Under the pieces are notes generated by a model. That model did no database searches. It saw only the letters and a list, made by a program, of their open reading frames with translations, and was not told the origin of the DNA. From a virus: DNA of 38,637 bases. The position numbers and the translations under genes are program-made. The number at the start of each line of letters is the position of its first letter. The stretch's first letter is position 1. This document shows, piece by piece, positions 9,401 to 16,780 of this stretch. The stretch spans positions 1-38,637 of IMG/VR virus record IMGVR_UViG_3300021131_000020. One strand, 5' to 3'.

Positions 9401-11555
9401 GATTTAATTTTTGACGGATACGATTACGAGCTTTAGTTGCAGCATCCTCGGTAAATATTTTGTTTTCTGATACAACAGGTTTTTCTTCAGGAGTTGTTTC
9501 AATAGGTTCTTCTGTTTTTTCTGCTTCACGTTGAGCAGCTTGACGTTCTTGATTAATCTGTGCCTGTGTTTTTTGTTCAGCTTCTGGTTTAGTTTCTTCA
9601 ACTTTTGTTTCAGCTTCTGTAACAGGCTCTTCTTCAGTTGGAATTTCAGCAGTTTTTATTGCTGGTTCTTCTTCTTTTACTTCAGTTGGTTTTTCTTCAG
9701 TGGGAACTTCGGCAGCTGGTTCGTTTGCCTTTTCTTCACTGGGCTTTTCTTCAGCGGTGGGTTTTTCTTGCTCGGCATTTTTGGCCTCCTCTTTAGATTC
9801 TCCTTTTGTCCAAACAAGAGCTTCTCTTTCAGACAATTTAATGGGGTAATAATTACTTAAATTTTTAACAGGTACCCAATCAGGAAAACCATCTTTATCA
9901 TCTGCCAACATATCTTCAAAAGTTGTATTGCCATCAGCATATACAATTTTTCTAACTAAAAGACCATCAGGCCTTAAAGAATATGTAGTTGTTAATTTAT
10001 CACCATGTTCATCTACAGAATCAGTTGATTTAAGAACCTTTGAAGATTCTTCCATCGCTTTAGGCTGTGGTTTTTCTTCTTTAGGAACAACCATCAATTG
10101 ATCAGGTGTATATCCTTTTAACTGGTCAATGTCTTTAATTAATACAGGATGTTCTTCATCTTGCTCATGAAATCCATAAACGGTATCACCATCGCTGTGA
10201 GCTTTTTCGGCTTCCTGTTTTGTTGCAACAGGCTCGCCTTTTTCCATAATTTCTTCAAGAGTATGAGGCAAAGCTGGTGGAGTCGGTGGTTTAACTGAAG
10301 GCTCTTGTCTTTCTAATTCTTCTTCAGATACCATACCACCCAAAGTTGTGGGAGGAGTAACTGGCGGAGCATTTGGTCCTTCTGGAGTTTCAACTCTTGC
10401 AATGCTAGAGTTGGCAAGTTCTTGATTTTTCTGTTCTTTTTTACTTAAAACTTTACCAGCAACATATGGAACTCCGCCCATAACAATTGATTGAAGTAAA
10501 GTTGGTCCTGCAACTTCAGTAAAAGATTTTTGCCAATCAGCAGGAGATAAAAAACTTCTTTCTTCTTCTTTGTTTAAACCAGCTTTTCGCTCAACATTGG
10601 TTTGACCAATTTGCGTAGCACTTTCACCACCTAGTTCAACAGCCTGTTCACCAGCAACCGCTAAAACTGGTTTAATAACTTTTCCCTCTAATGCTTTTCT
10701 AAAAATAAACTTACCAGCACCAATACCCAATGCAGTTGAAGCGGCTTCAATTCCTGCCTCATAAGTACCATGTTCTTGTGCTAATTTTTGAATTGATCCA
10801 GATCCACCCCATTCAACGCCATATTTTTTAGCTTCGGCTTTCATTTCAGGAGATTTAGCAACTGCTAAAAATTCTGCATTAGATAATGGGATGCCACGTT
10901 GTTTTAATGATGCTTCATCTAAACCATCTCTGAAATTTCTTAAAAAATTGTTTGTATCAATACGATATGCAGCAGCTCCAGCTCCAGCCATCATTGCACC
11001 ATAGCCAACTGGAATCGAAGCCAAACCTAATGTTTCTGGTGCTACTGCTGCCCCAGCCGCAAGTCCAGAAAGTAATCCTGCACCCATTGAAACAATTGAA
11101 TTAGAAAAATTTTGTGGGAAATTTTGCACATCGCTACGAGCAATTTTTACACCCATGAAATCTACATATGTATCTTTTCCTTCTGGTGTATTTGCATGTT
11201 CCGCTGCTTTTTGTTGAGCATTTTGAACAATCCGATTCGCAAAAGTTGTTTTATCAGCAATTGCTTCAGGATTATTTCCTTGATAAGCAGCAATGCCTGT
11301 TGCGGCTAACTGCCTCGGTGTTTCTTTAACTGCTGTTCCAATATCAGAAGCTAAATCAAATAAACCAGCTTGTTGTCCTTGAAGCTCATTTGCATGTTGC
11401 GTTTTAAAAGCAGCAATTGTTGGTGATGGAGTAATTGGTGCTGGTGGTTTATTTTGTAAAAATGATTGATATTTAGCAAGCACATCAGTTTGGCTGGCAT
11501 TATCAGGAACACCACTAATGATTGTTCCATCTGGCATTTGCACATTTATAGGCAT
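465..11555 (-). CDS. Giant polyvalent protein: DNA methylase, Sno-type helicase, zincin, LPD38
   Basis: This 3,696-residue protein belongs to the large polyvalent proteins of phages and conjugative elements. Domains in order: a short N-terminal module (PDGTIISGVPDNASQTD) and a Gly/Ala-rich hydrophobic stretch at about 155-200 that may insert in membranes; a Glu/Lys/Pro-rich linker at about 585-705; and a conserved polyvalent-protein block at about 718-773. Next comes an N6-adenine methylase-like fold with YEPTAGNG (929-936) and NPPF (989-992). A Gly/Arg/Thr-rich linker (about 1122-1265) precedes an SF2 helicase of Strawberry-notch type: Walker A GDQTGIGKG (1344-1352), DESH (1487-1490), GSTGISLH (1850-1857) and GRVLRTGQ (1887-1894). 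A zincin-like HELTH sits at 2572-2576 and an LPD38-like region at about 3290-3580. Proteins like P1 DarB are packaged and injected to protect phage DNA; its place after the internal virion genes fits that role, by inference. The start lies 1 base after the preceding stop with no strong ribosome-binding site, suggesting translational coupling. Confidence 0.9.
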   Translation of the reverse strand: MPINVQMPDGTIISGVPDNASQTDVLAKYQSFLQNKPPAPITPSPTIAAFKTQHANELQGQQAGLFDLASDIGTAVKETPRQLAATGIAAYQGNNPEAIADKTTFANRIVQNAQQKAAEHANTPEGKDTYVDFMGVKIARSDVQNFPQNFSNSIVSMGAGLLSGLAAGAAVAPETLGLASIPVGYGAMMAGAGAAAYRIDTNNFLRNFRDGLDEASLKQRGIPLSNAEFLAVAKSPEMKAEAKKYGVEWGGSGSIQKLAQEHGTYEAGIEAASTALGIGAGKFIFRKALEGKVIKPVLAVAGEQAVELGGESATQIGQTNVERKAGLNKEEERSFLSPADWQKSFTEVAGPTLLQSIVMGGVPYVAGKVLSKKEQKNQELANSSIARVETPEGPNAPPVTPPTTLGGMVSEEELERQEPSVKPPTPPALPHTLEEIMEKGEPVATKQEAEKAHSDGDTVYGFHEQDEEHPVLIKDIDQLKGYTPDQLMVVPKEEKPQPKAMEESSKVLKSTDSVDEHGDKLTTTYSLRPDGLLVRKIVYADGNTTFEDMLADDKDGFPDWVPVKNLSNYYPIKLSEREALVWTKGESKEEAKNAEQEKPTAEEKPSEEKANEPAAEVPTEEKPTEVKEEEPAIKTAEIPTEEEPVTEAETKVEETKPEAEQKTQAQINQERQAAQREAEKTEEPIETTPEEKPVVSENKIFTEDAATKARNRIRQKLNQLNSGVDPEFLIDGITLSGYHVEKGARTFAAYAKAMIDDLGDKVIPYLKQWYTALRMEPTAQDLAKEMDSHDAVMAHSFEKPESVFDPDSKFKLAEAISKHLLEGNSFKTIIEARKFISNITVQKIDPGTAQAKEADETIEVGVVLAAQNIAHETKSKEEAYDRLVDLYNRQPNLSVRSSTSVKEQAYSTPAPLAYVASKLAGINEDTTVYEPTAGNGMLLIAADPMHVRANELNASRFEMLKGVLRGGKVTNENALTRNETGKFDVVIENPPFGAIGEEVTVDGFKTREIDHAIVMKSLQTMKDDGRAVLIVGGVRAEGDEARKEGYRSAAKRNFYVNLYKDYNVVDHFTVAGDMYSKQGASYPVDVIVINGKGQAQRSLPAAELPQIIKNYAELKEKLNEPSVVSRGNDGTNRANIGETTSRTGEPERLGERPGRPSGEPGVERTKPTGVSGQGVSENEPSERTTETTGAGVSGRQPGVTNKPERVNNKNAVPSTAEGKQPSGREGTRTNEPGELGGPSIVTGERTESGLKDRRGEETETGHQVTYEPFSKAPSVGTLMPRAMAQSIRNSLQKVVDQFGDIDDYVSDRLQMEPESLFQRFSAEQVDALALAIKNAEEGKGFIIGDQTGIGKGRVVAAMIRYALLNDKIPIFVTKNTTLYPAMIGDLDDIGMTKELGLDTDKPKIIITNNNEMVPYKLVRKVNGKKTETKLEINTKKQDSILKGMIDKDDLGPYKVIFTTYAQMQGGKETERQRFINHFVQGNYLILDESHEAGGSGDKSRKKDEEATGKAAFIRNLVDASDGTFYSSATYAKRADVMDLYSNTNMRLAVGNISELADAIRNGGIPMQQIVANMLTQEGQYIRRERTFAGVSYDTVETKVNKDTAEKMATSMRDILAFSRAVTIVTKQMQKSLDNSGAIAKSRGEKTTITSTTFGSKMHSLIAQMLLSLKAEDTVRIALEKIAAGEKPVITVSNTMGASLQEYAKEMGINPGDPINLSFKDMFLGYLEKQRTVKINRPNPKGGEPIKTDYRLTDDDLGPSIVEQYNKIKEYINHAGFGSAPMSPIDYIKNGIEKANPKYLVDEITGRTIGINYSTGVPTLITRKPDSEQKNNAIEGFNNGKITALIINQSGSTGISLHASENFDDKRKRHMIIAQADANIDVHMQTLGRVLRTGQVIPPAYSQLMADIPAEMRPAAVLLKKMASLNANTTASRKSAVTAEGTVDFINDYGGQVAQEFINDNPEVWQAFGGEQFSFDKKENPADGTEEDIKKLTGYIPILPLKQQEEIYKDLIERYNDLLERENSMGTNKLEAKASDLDAETISSTPITEGKGESLFAQPAYMEQVDIKRKVKPYSKEEVQELVKTNLDGKSPSEIYKEMLSDLKQRSQVFAGEMLVKLKEADAQEVEVQGQKDRLNMQYNKIASILNSYKIGTQIQIKDANTQIFYGVVTNIENKKKTKNPTMGSDWKMTIALADGDAKSLPLTFSQIGGSYTLSEENTVSWYNPETQKGEYIPLLDMFDKGATQRREKRWMVTGNILAGYAAVENQGQIMSFTKADGTTGQGVLMPRTYDFAKAQRDAPIKIKNADDAIQFMEEARGTIGTADKNLQITKSGRRIQFNVPSSKKVGGTYFLDPKLTKLLGDFYKSGSVMYAYTYDEDVAKKAIDYLLNDKGETLIALNQREQARKMFEPKVKPLENIVPRKKTIKDKFDEIRRKEIIASQRELTKKEKKLKRQIINGENTIDTQREITFVEEARKENEENLALISPKTLPSAWNIFKKAGDEYQAGNISEDVYKVFEWMYKNAPSLLTGLELQVRKPVRKETTALGMFDPMNRLIRLYKGSDGIDNPSTARHELTHTFEQMMTPQVRLAIINQWAKDTKDAIRKNTDPMTQAYFEAINDYMANPTSETYKKVRMHIPPNEDLYQYANPSEYWAVNAERLMTMKMGTPWHRFVMGIRKLIEGLKHLFGFNSKYILYKTFDDIMKGNGTRLDNLSLRHLLENSGPDLKILENPKIQKVKKYMDKHDFPDTPSHKRDTVKDTVISGYVNGKNNAARLISNPGSAVQQAVNGVDRLALGFRVNAFDFTAGLKAADAQRYGRLLIDGEGRATASVAMDQALKASHIGLQVLQLGKMNFNFNDQMFEAVEDKHSVANIISLAHELEKEIGIDTATNLINKYFEAKRSKSIIQEHADRMAVLEDLKTEQMNPDTTPDRQLQLLNRIPQAEEDLNHIKIALQKVNMSEEAIEEGIAFEKDFPQLREMMDNWNSVSKNLVDNMEQAKMISKETAKLYRSIKDYVPWQRIQPEDISQDPSKPTYFYGKKGVRNVSKEHKFKPGETELAIANVLDNMINHTMVVTRNCIRNYAANRIAQVYGERNENGKLKVYPAEDFNRGIVSILVNGRKVNIRILDPLVAQAAIGMESFMLPLEGIMSFGAQTLRRTITWSGVFQLRQLFMDIPSTIIVTGIRNPISFYVSTFGSFIKSLNSNDPIVKILRAHGIGNIYSSSRTAEQYATQQIGLLSEDKMSKLINMLDKIGDASDLAPRRAIYAKVMKETRGDRRKALLAASNVINWDQRGASKTAQALTRSISFLNAFGQQVDVLTQALAEPVAMGVEQVTGAKITSVAGNLRGISRAEASARLFTGVGLMMTMSLLYAMAIGDDDEYKKLDDQTKMRNFFVPRSLMRHIGVDHSLLIPITTTAGYICKALPEMLYNRFITMGTKDEVDATRLSIALKKGALDAFLGPLASGPVPTIFKPFVEIGLNHDFFTGGKVTPDSMKNLSPFLQYNANTSELGRWISASTQIPYTGKEDKEGNTIEGSRKRLINPMEADHIARGLYGSVAGLAMWTSDLLSNDKPTRELRNNPIFGSFISPEVPRGREDIFYDLKNRAEIAHGTFVNEMQDKKTEQARKWMEANKGLLQAYGFTQSANAQLNEITKNIHRIERSNKSPDEKQKEINFFKTKKENLLKDTIQYRIKAGL
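7760..8200 (-). other. GC-rich low-complexity linker inside the giant gene
   Basis: This in-frame segment encodes residues about 1120-1265, between the methylase-like and helicase domains. It is rich in Gly, Arg, Glu, Thr and Pro (for example TSRTGEPERLGERPGRPSG) and visibly more GC-rich than the flanking DNA. Reading frames on both strands stay open here for over 100 codons. That follows from the composition and is not evidence for extra genes. It is probably a disordered interdomain tether. Confidence 0.6.
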
Positions 11556-11556
11556 A

Positions 11557-13770
11557 TTACTTAGGCATTAAAGTTGGATTCTGCGGCAATGAACTAAATG
11601 GCACTACATTGGGTTGTACATTAGGGGGTTGACCTAAAAAATAACTACTAAATGGATTGTTTGTTGTTGGAGCTGGTGCTGGATTTGGTGCTGGATTTGG
11701 AGCTACAGGAGGTGTTAATCCAAGTATTTCACGACTTTTTTGTGGAGTTGATTTATATACCATTGCTGCTGCGGCTGCATCTAATTTTTCTGGATGGACT
11801 TCAAATGTAGTTTTCATATCACCAGTTTGTAAAATATTATAAGCTTTAAGCAAATTATCTTGATATTCTTTGGCAGCAGCATTATACATTGCTACATCTC
11901 GTGCTGCACCTGCACTTGCATATCCTGCTTCTTTAATTGCACGAGCATTTGCTAATTGTGCTTTAACATTTTGTGAACCTGTGTATGCTTGATTTAATTG
12001 TCCAAGTAATGCATCTCTGCGAGCCTGGTCTGCCGTTGCAGCTGAAATTGTTCCTTGTTGCATGAGTTTTTTCGATGCATTAATATCAGCAAGACTCTTT
12101 TGCATACCAGCTTCAGCACCAAGAGCTGATGTACCTAATCCGCTTACAAAGTTTTGGAAGGGTGAACCTGTGCGATCACCAGCACCACTCATCATGCTTG
12201 TCCCTGTACGAAATGCAAACTCAGGAAGAATCATTGCTCGTTGTTGTGCAAGATCCGCTTTTTGTTCTTCTGCTAAAGGTTTATATGCTTCTGCTACAGT
12301 ATTTTTCCCAGAAAAAGCATCTGTTAATTGTGCTTTTAATAAATCCGACATCCATTGATCATCTGCTGGAGGAACTGTTTCACCTTTAGCAAATGCTAAT
12401 ATTCCACCACCAGCCATTCTAGTCATATCGCCTGTGCCAATTGCTGCTACTCCTGAACGATTTTGTGGAGCTTCTGCCATTTGTTGTGGAGGAGGCATAC
12501 CGCCACTAGGTGCGCCTGGCAATGGTTGTGCCATTATCTTTCCAGCTTCAGGATTGTTATGAATATATCCGTGTAACTGATCTAACCCCTGTGCATACAT
12601 TTGAGCCATTGGACTTGATACAGGACTTTGCTGAACTTGCTGAAGTTGCTGATCACTCATCATTGTCATTGGCACAGCACCACCAGTAGCCATTGATGTG
12701 ATCTTACCACCACGCTTATGTCCAGCTCCAGTAGCTGCGTTATACATACCCAAACCACCAAGACCAGCTAATCCTAATCCACCCAACTGAGATGCAGTAC
12801 TTGGAGGAGCTTGATACATGGTAGTTGAAGATTGCTGTGTAGGAAGACCACGCAACATCGCATTCATTACTCCTAATTGCATGTATGGATATTGCTGTGC
12901 AGTTGCATAATTTTGCACACCTTGATTAATAATATTCTGCTGTGCTTGAGTTTGTTGACCACCAACTTGGTTCTGTAAATTGGCAATACCTTCTTGAGAA
13001 GCCAACTGTTGACCACCTAAACCAGCTAATTGATTTGCAGCTCCCATTTGCTGGCCATATGCACCCAGCTGACCTTGCATAGCACCTAACTGTGCTTGCT
13101 GTCCTTGTAATCCTAAATTAGCACCAAATTGCTGGGCTTGTTGAGCATTACCAAAAGCTTGGTTATAGCCTTGACCAATTGCTTGTTGAGCAGCCATGTT
13201 TCCTGCTTGTTGATTCAAACTATTTGCCAATGCTTCACGAGATCCACCAAACGCACCTTTTGATGTAGCAGCAGCTTGTTCGCCAGCAGAATTAATACCA
13301 GTTTGTTGTGCCAACATTTGCAACTGTGGTGCAAGCGACTGCTGAAGGTATGGATTCATGTAAGAACTAATCGAATTTGGATCAGTTGCTTGTTGGGCAT
13401 ATTGATTACCAGCTTGCCCCATTTGAGATCCTAAACCACCCATTTGATTACCGACCATGCCAGATTTCATGGCATCTTGTCCAGTAATATTCATTGCTTG
13501 TCCATACTGACTTGGATTTTGCAAGTTAGCAACAGTAGACTGCGCTTGTTTTTGCATAGGACTAAAATCAGCAAAATAATCTGATGGATTAGAACTATAT
13601 GGTTGATATGGCTTGAATGATGAATAGTTTGGACTACCATCAGGATTTGTTTGGAATATCTGTGCTTGAGTAGCATTCAGCATATTTGAGGCGTACGGAG
13701 CCAAATAATCAGGAATCTGAGTATTATTTATATTTTGCTGAACTGGAGCTGGAGATGAACTACCGCCCAT
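11557..13770 (-). CDS. Gln/Gly-rich internal virion-like structural protein
   Basis: A 737-residue protein with a long Gln/Ala/Gly-rich, probably helical N-terminal half (many GQQ, AQQ and GLGSQMGQ units). The start MGGSSSPAPVQQNINNTQIP and the block KGAFGGSREALAN are familiar from environmental podovirus-like phages, where such proteins lie beside internal virion genes. The middle carries short RGGKIT, MATGGAVP and AGGGILAFAKG motifs; the second half is Ala-rich and helical and ends in a Pro/Asn-rich tail. No enzymatic motif is visible. A strong AAAGGA lies 6 bases before the ATG. Directly upstream of the giant gene, it may be a DNA-ejection or tail-associated protein (inference). Confidence 0.6.
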   Translation of the reverse strand: MGGSSSPAPVQQNINNTQIPDYLAPYASNMLNATQAQIFQTNPDGSPNYSSFKPYQPYSSNPSDYFADFSPMQKQAQSTVANLQNPSQYGQAMNITGQDAMKSGMVGNQMGGLGSQMGQAGNQYAQQATDPNSISSYMNPYLQQSLAPQLQMLAQQTGINSAGEQAAATSKGAFGGSREALANSLNQQAGNMAAQQAIGQGYNQAFGNAQQAQQFGANLGLQGQQAQLGAMQGQLGAYGQQMGAANQLAGLGGQQLASQEGIANLQNQVGGQQTQAQQNIINQGVQNYATAQQYPYMQLGVMNAMLRGLPTQQSSTTMYQAPPSTASQLGGLGLAGLGGLGMYNAATGAGHKRGGKITSMATGGAVPMTMMSDQQLQQVQQSPVSSPMAQMYAQGLDQLHGYIHNNPEAGKIMAQPLPGAPSGGMPPPQQMAEAPQNRSGVAAIGTGDMTRMAGGGILAFAKGETVPPADDQWMSDLLKAQLTDAFSGKNTVAEAYKPLAEEQKADLAQQRAMILPEFAFRTGTSMMSGAGDRTGSPFQNFVSGLGTSALGAEAGMQKSLADINASKKLMQQGTISAATADQARRDALLGQLNQAYTGSQNVKAQLANARAIKEAGYASAGAARDVAMYNAAAKEYQDNLLKAYNILQTGDMKTTFEVHPEKLDAAAAAMVYKSTPQKSREILGLTPPVAPNPAPNPAPAPTTNNPFSSYFLGQPPNVQPNVVPFSSLPQNPTLMPK

Positions 13771-13771
13771 A

Positions 13772-14224
13772 TTAATCCTTTAACATTTTCGTATACACTT
13801 TATCTGTCTGCTTATAACCCAAATACTCTAACAATCTTGAATTATCTAAATGAATCTTGGTATGAACAATAATTCGATCCACTTTACAATGCTTTAAAAC
13901 TTGTTCGGCATATTGAAATAGTTTAATCCCAACACGACCTTTTCGAAACTCTTTTTTAACAAAATACACATCTTCTATTGCTGTAATGCAGGACTTATAA
14001 TGTAAATGTGGACTAATCATAAAAATAATATAACCAATCAACTCACCATCATTCCTACAAGAAACGCAACGCAACATTCCTAATTCTGCATACTTTCGAT
14101 AGACATCATAATCAGGATCCCAATCAAAGTCTTTTGTTACACACAACTCATCATAATGCTCTGGAAGAAGCTGTTCAAGCTCTTCAACTAATTTGATCGG
14201 ATCGCAGTCGGCATAAACTATCAT
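13772..14224 (-). CDS. GNAT-family N-acetyltransferase
   Basis: GNAT enzymes transfer an acetyl group from acetyl-CoA to an amine on a protein, small molecule or sugar. The 150-residue product has the usual length and the pyrophosphate-binding signature near residues 93-101 (EFRKGRVGIKLF, of the R/QxxGxG/A type). It also has the preceding strand EDVYFVKKEFR and a C-terminal NSRLLEYLGYKQTDKVY, the usual final alpha-beta of the fold. It starts inside the end of the 522-residue gene (ATGA overlap), so it is translated with the virion genes. The substrate is unknown; its position suggests modification of a virion or host protein during late infection. Confidence 0.82.
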   Translation of the reverse strand: MIVYADCDPIKLVEELEQLLPEHYDELCVTKDFDWDPDYDVYRKYAELGMLRCVSCRNDGELIGYIIFMISPHLHYKSCITAIEDVYFVKKEFRKGRVGIKLFQYAEQVLKHCKVDRIIVHTKIHLDNSRLLEYLGYKQTDKVYTKMLKD

Positions 14225-15789
14225 GCTGGAAGATGTTTATATGCCTTTGTATCTGCTGCAATATCCTTTGCTTTCTTTCTTGCGTCTTTAATTCTGTCCA
14301 TCATGGCATAAAGTCGTTTAGCTCCAGCATCTGTGCTTCCATTACCTAACTCTGAAACAATTCGAGCTGGGATAACAAACTCGCCATCAGCCAATCTTGC
14401 TGGTTGTTTACCACCAATAACCGCAGGAATGCCATCGCTTACACCATCGCCAGGTCCTTTAAGCAAACGACCACCATCAGAGTAATCTCCTAAATGACTT
14501 TGCAAACCACCTTCTTTGGCAGTATTGACTACTGGGCTATTATTTTGAATGTCTTTTGCCGCTTCTTCTGCTGCCAATTGGTCTTGTGATAAAACTTTAA
14601 TATCAGAACCCAATGGATTAACTGCACCTAATCCTGATTTGGTTGGGGTTAAATGAGCAAATTTACTAATTTTAGATAAACTTGCCATTGCTGCATTGTA
14701 TGCATCAAGATTTTTTGTATCTGGATCTGTATCTATATAGGTACTATCATGATCTGGTGTTGCCTGTAATATAGGTCGTTTAGACATCATTGATAAACCC
14801 TGCTGAACATCACTACCATCCGCTCCCGAATAGCCCATAATACCTCCAGATTTAGCAGTTGCCATGCTGTAAGGATTTTGAACATAATTTGGATACTGAG
14901 CTTGATAATATGGTTGTGGCTGTGCTGGAAACTGCCCTTGAAAATTAGGCGATAAAGGTTTTATGTTAAATGGATTTGTTTGACTAGTTTGAACAGGCTG
15001 AATTGTTGGTTGATTAAACCCACCTACTGCATTTAATAAAGTTCCGCCAAGTGCTGCAACTGATCCTGGATTAGCTTTAGCAAACGCTAATGCATTGGAT
15101 CCAGAACTGGTAATATTTTGCAAACCAGATTTTACATTTTCTAAAGAATAAGGTGATCCTGATGCCATTGCACTATTTGCCATACCAGCTGATTTAACCA
15201 AACTATTGGCACTTTCAGGAGATACATTAGATGTCATATTAGCAATTTGATCAGGCGTAAGATTTGGCATCTGAGAAATCGTTTGTTTTGCTGCTGCCTG
15301 TGCTGCTTCTTCTGGAGTCATTTCAGGAACAGAATTTAAAAATTGACTTTGTGCTTGTTGAAATGCTGTATCTGCTACATTTGAACCTTGTTGTATTCCT
15401 GCTGAAATACCAGCTGATCCTATACTTCCAAATAAATTTGCTCCACCATATGCTCCAAGACCAGCCATAAGACCATCTTTTAAACTACCTGTCATTGCAT
15501 AATCAGCTGCACCAACAATTCCTCCTGCTACCATAGGATCTGCCAACATAGATAGACCACCAGTTTCAGGTGCAAGAGCCATTAAAGCAGCACCAGCTAC
15601 CATTGGAAGAATAGAACTAAGGAATCCTGCTTCTGGAAGACCAGTAGATGGATTAATTGTGAGCGATCCACCGTGTTGTTTTGCTAACTTTTGCAACGCA
15701 ATTAGTTCGCCAGTAGTCATATGGACTAAGTGGGTATCGTCTCCACGACCATGATGCTCTAGATGTTTGGCAATTAACGGTAGACTCAT
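14221..15789 (-). CDS. Gly/Ala-rich virion protein, probably internal or tail-associated
   Basis: A 522-residue protein. The N-terminus carries a recognisable phage block (MTTGELIALQKLAKQHGG, then SLTINPSTGLPEAGFL), followed by a Gly/Ala/Met-rich hydrophobic region at about 55-130 that could interact with membranes. The centre is Gln/Asn/Pro-rich. The C-terminus has a conserved phage signature (GPGDGVSDGIPAVIGGKQPA, then LADGEFVIPARIVSELGNGS) and a Lys-rich helix. That C-terminal block is common in podovirus-like environmental phages, but I know no biochemical function for it. It precedes the acetyltransferase with a 4-base overlap. A role in the ejectosome or tail is inferred from position. 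Confidence 0.55.
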   Translation of the reverse strand: MSLPLIAKHLEHHGRGDDTHLVHMTTGELIALQKLAKQHGGSLTINPSTGLPEAGFLSSILPMVAGAALMALAPETGGLSMLADPMVAGGIVGAADYAMTGSLKDGLMAGLGAYGGANLFGSIGSAGISAGIQQGSNVADTAFQQAQSQFLNSVPEMTPEEAAQAAAKQTISQMPNLTPDQIANMTSNVSPESANSLVKSAGMANSAMASGSPYSLENVKSGLQNITSSGSNALAFAKANPGSVAALGGTLLNAVGGFNQPTIQPVQTSQTNPFNIKPLSPNFQGQFPAQPQPYYQAQYPNYVQNPYSMATAKSGGIMGYSGADGSDVQQGLSMMSKRPILQATPDHDSTYIDTDPDTKNLDAYNAAMASLSKISKFAHLTPTKSGLGAVNPLGSDIKVLSQDQLAAEEAAKDIQNNSPVVNTAKEGGLQSHLGDYSDGGRLLKGPGDGVSDGIPAVIGGKQPARLADGEFVIPARIVSELGNGSTDAGAKRLYAMMDRIKDARKKAKDIAADTKAYKHLPA

Positions 15790-15828
15790 ACACGACCTAT
15801 TGAGTTATTTGGAATAATTTTATCATAA

Positions 15829-16131
15829 TTAAACCGCTGTGCCAGTAGAATTTACCCATTTTTGACCGTTCCAATAAATTGGATAGCCAAGAGTAGTATC
15901 AAAAAATTGTTGCCCTATTTGCAAATTAGCTAATGGGCGTTGACCTTTTAATCCATAACTAGGCGTTGCTGTTGCTTGGGTATAGTTGTTTAATTGATTG
16001 AAATATAAACGCAACTGGCTTAATACTTGATTATCATGTCCAGCACTATAAATCTCTGGAGCAAGAGGCAAGTTGGGAGGAGCTGGTGCTAAAGGAGTAC
16101 CATTGTATTTTTGAATATTGATTGTTGCCAT
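15829..16131 (-). CDS. Small virion-associated hypothetical protein
   Basis: A 100-residue protein beginning MATINIQKYNGTPLAPAPPN. It has a central helix (NQVLSQLRLYFNQLNNY) and ends QFFDTTLGYPIYWNGQKWVN, a short ending often found on phage tail or fibre components. I chose the ATG at 16131, which has GGAG 9 bases upstream. A TTG five codons earlier would fall within that ribosome-binding site. The ATG overlaps the stop of the homing endonuclease gene by one base, so that gene seems to have landed directly ahead of this one without disrupting it. Function unknown. Confidence 0.6.
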   Translation of the reverse strand: MATINIQKYNGTPLAPAPPNLPLAPEIYSAGHDNQVLSQLRLYFNQLNNYTQATATPSYGLKGQRPLANLQIGQQFFDTTLGYPIYWNGQKWVNSTGTAV

Positions 16132-16757
16132 TATCTTATACTCCAATGTATGCGTTCTAGTTCTTTACGAGCTGCTGCGGCTTCTTCTATAGTATTAAAC
16201 ACCTTGGAGTAATAATTTTTCTTTTTTACAGTAATTTTTGCGTAATATCTATTTTTATAAAGCACAACACCAGTAACGCCTGTTTCACTATTTGCACGAA
16301 CTCTTACATTTCTTGCTTGTTGTGTTAGACCAGCCCATCTACAATTACTTGGTTCATAATTGCCATAAACATCAATTCTGTCCAATGTTTCATCACCTTG
16401 AGGCTCACCCATATCTTTTGCAAAAGTCGCATAATCCAACCATTCAGGACACACCGATACGCCTTTACCACCATATTTTGGGTAGTCTTTATCTTTAGGG
16501 TTATTGCATCTTCTTATCATTGCTCGCCATGTATTATAAGAACTTTTTTTCCATCCACCGTGTTTTGTAATTGCTTCTTTTAAAATACAACCACACGATT
16601 CCGTATTGCCTGTTACTAAACTGCCTGAATCTGTTTGTGTTTCATTACCACAATCACATTTACACTTCCATAATACTTTTTTACTTACTGTTCTACCAGC
16701 CTGTTCTAATACTACTAATCTTCCAAACCTCTGCCCTGTACGGTCTACTAACTTCAT
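16131..16757 (-). CDS. HNH/AP2 homing endonuclease-like protein
   Basis: A 208-residue free-standing mobile endonuclease. The N-terminal Cys-rich module (GQRFGRLVVLE, then Cys32, 34, 36, 55 and 57) looks like a small zinc-binding DNA contact. The middle (YNTWRAMIRRCNNPKDKDYP through LDRIDVYGNYEPSNCRWA, about 74-142) matches the HNH-like nuclease core found with AP2 domains. The C-terminal 45 residues (TGVTGVVLYKNRYYAKITVK onward) are an AP2-type DNA-binding domain. The first catalytic His of classic HNH is not obvious; Asp in LDRID may take its place, as in related sequences. It has its own near-consensus promoter and an AAGGAG site 6 bases before ATG, unlike the virion genes around it. This suggests an inserted selfish gene. 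Confidence 0.85.
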   Translation of the reverse strand: MKLVDRTGQRFGRLVVLEQAGRTVSKKVLWKCKCDCGNETQTDSGSLVTGNTESCGCILKEAITKHGGWKKSSYNTWRAMIRRCNNPKDKDYPKYGGKGVSVCPEWLDYATFAKDMGEPQGDETLDRIDVYGNYEPSNCRWAGLTQQARNVRVRANSETGVTGVVLYKNRYYAKITVKKKNYYSKVFNTIEEAAAARKELERIHWSIR

Positions 16758-16780
16758 AATATTCTCCTTGTTGAGGAGTT

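Noticed and set aside
9531-9860. Plus-strand frame rich in Phe/Ser/Trp opposite the Glu/Lys/Pro linker
   Set aside because: It is the antisense of GAA/AAA/CCA-rich codons (Phe, Leu, Gly); the composition is an artefact and no start signal is present.
16132-16146. TTG start extending the 100-residue gene by five codons
   Set aside because: The TTG lies within the ribosome-binding site of the ATG at 16131, and the extension has no site of its own.
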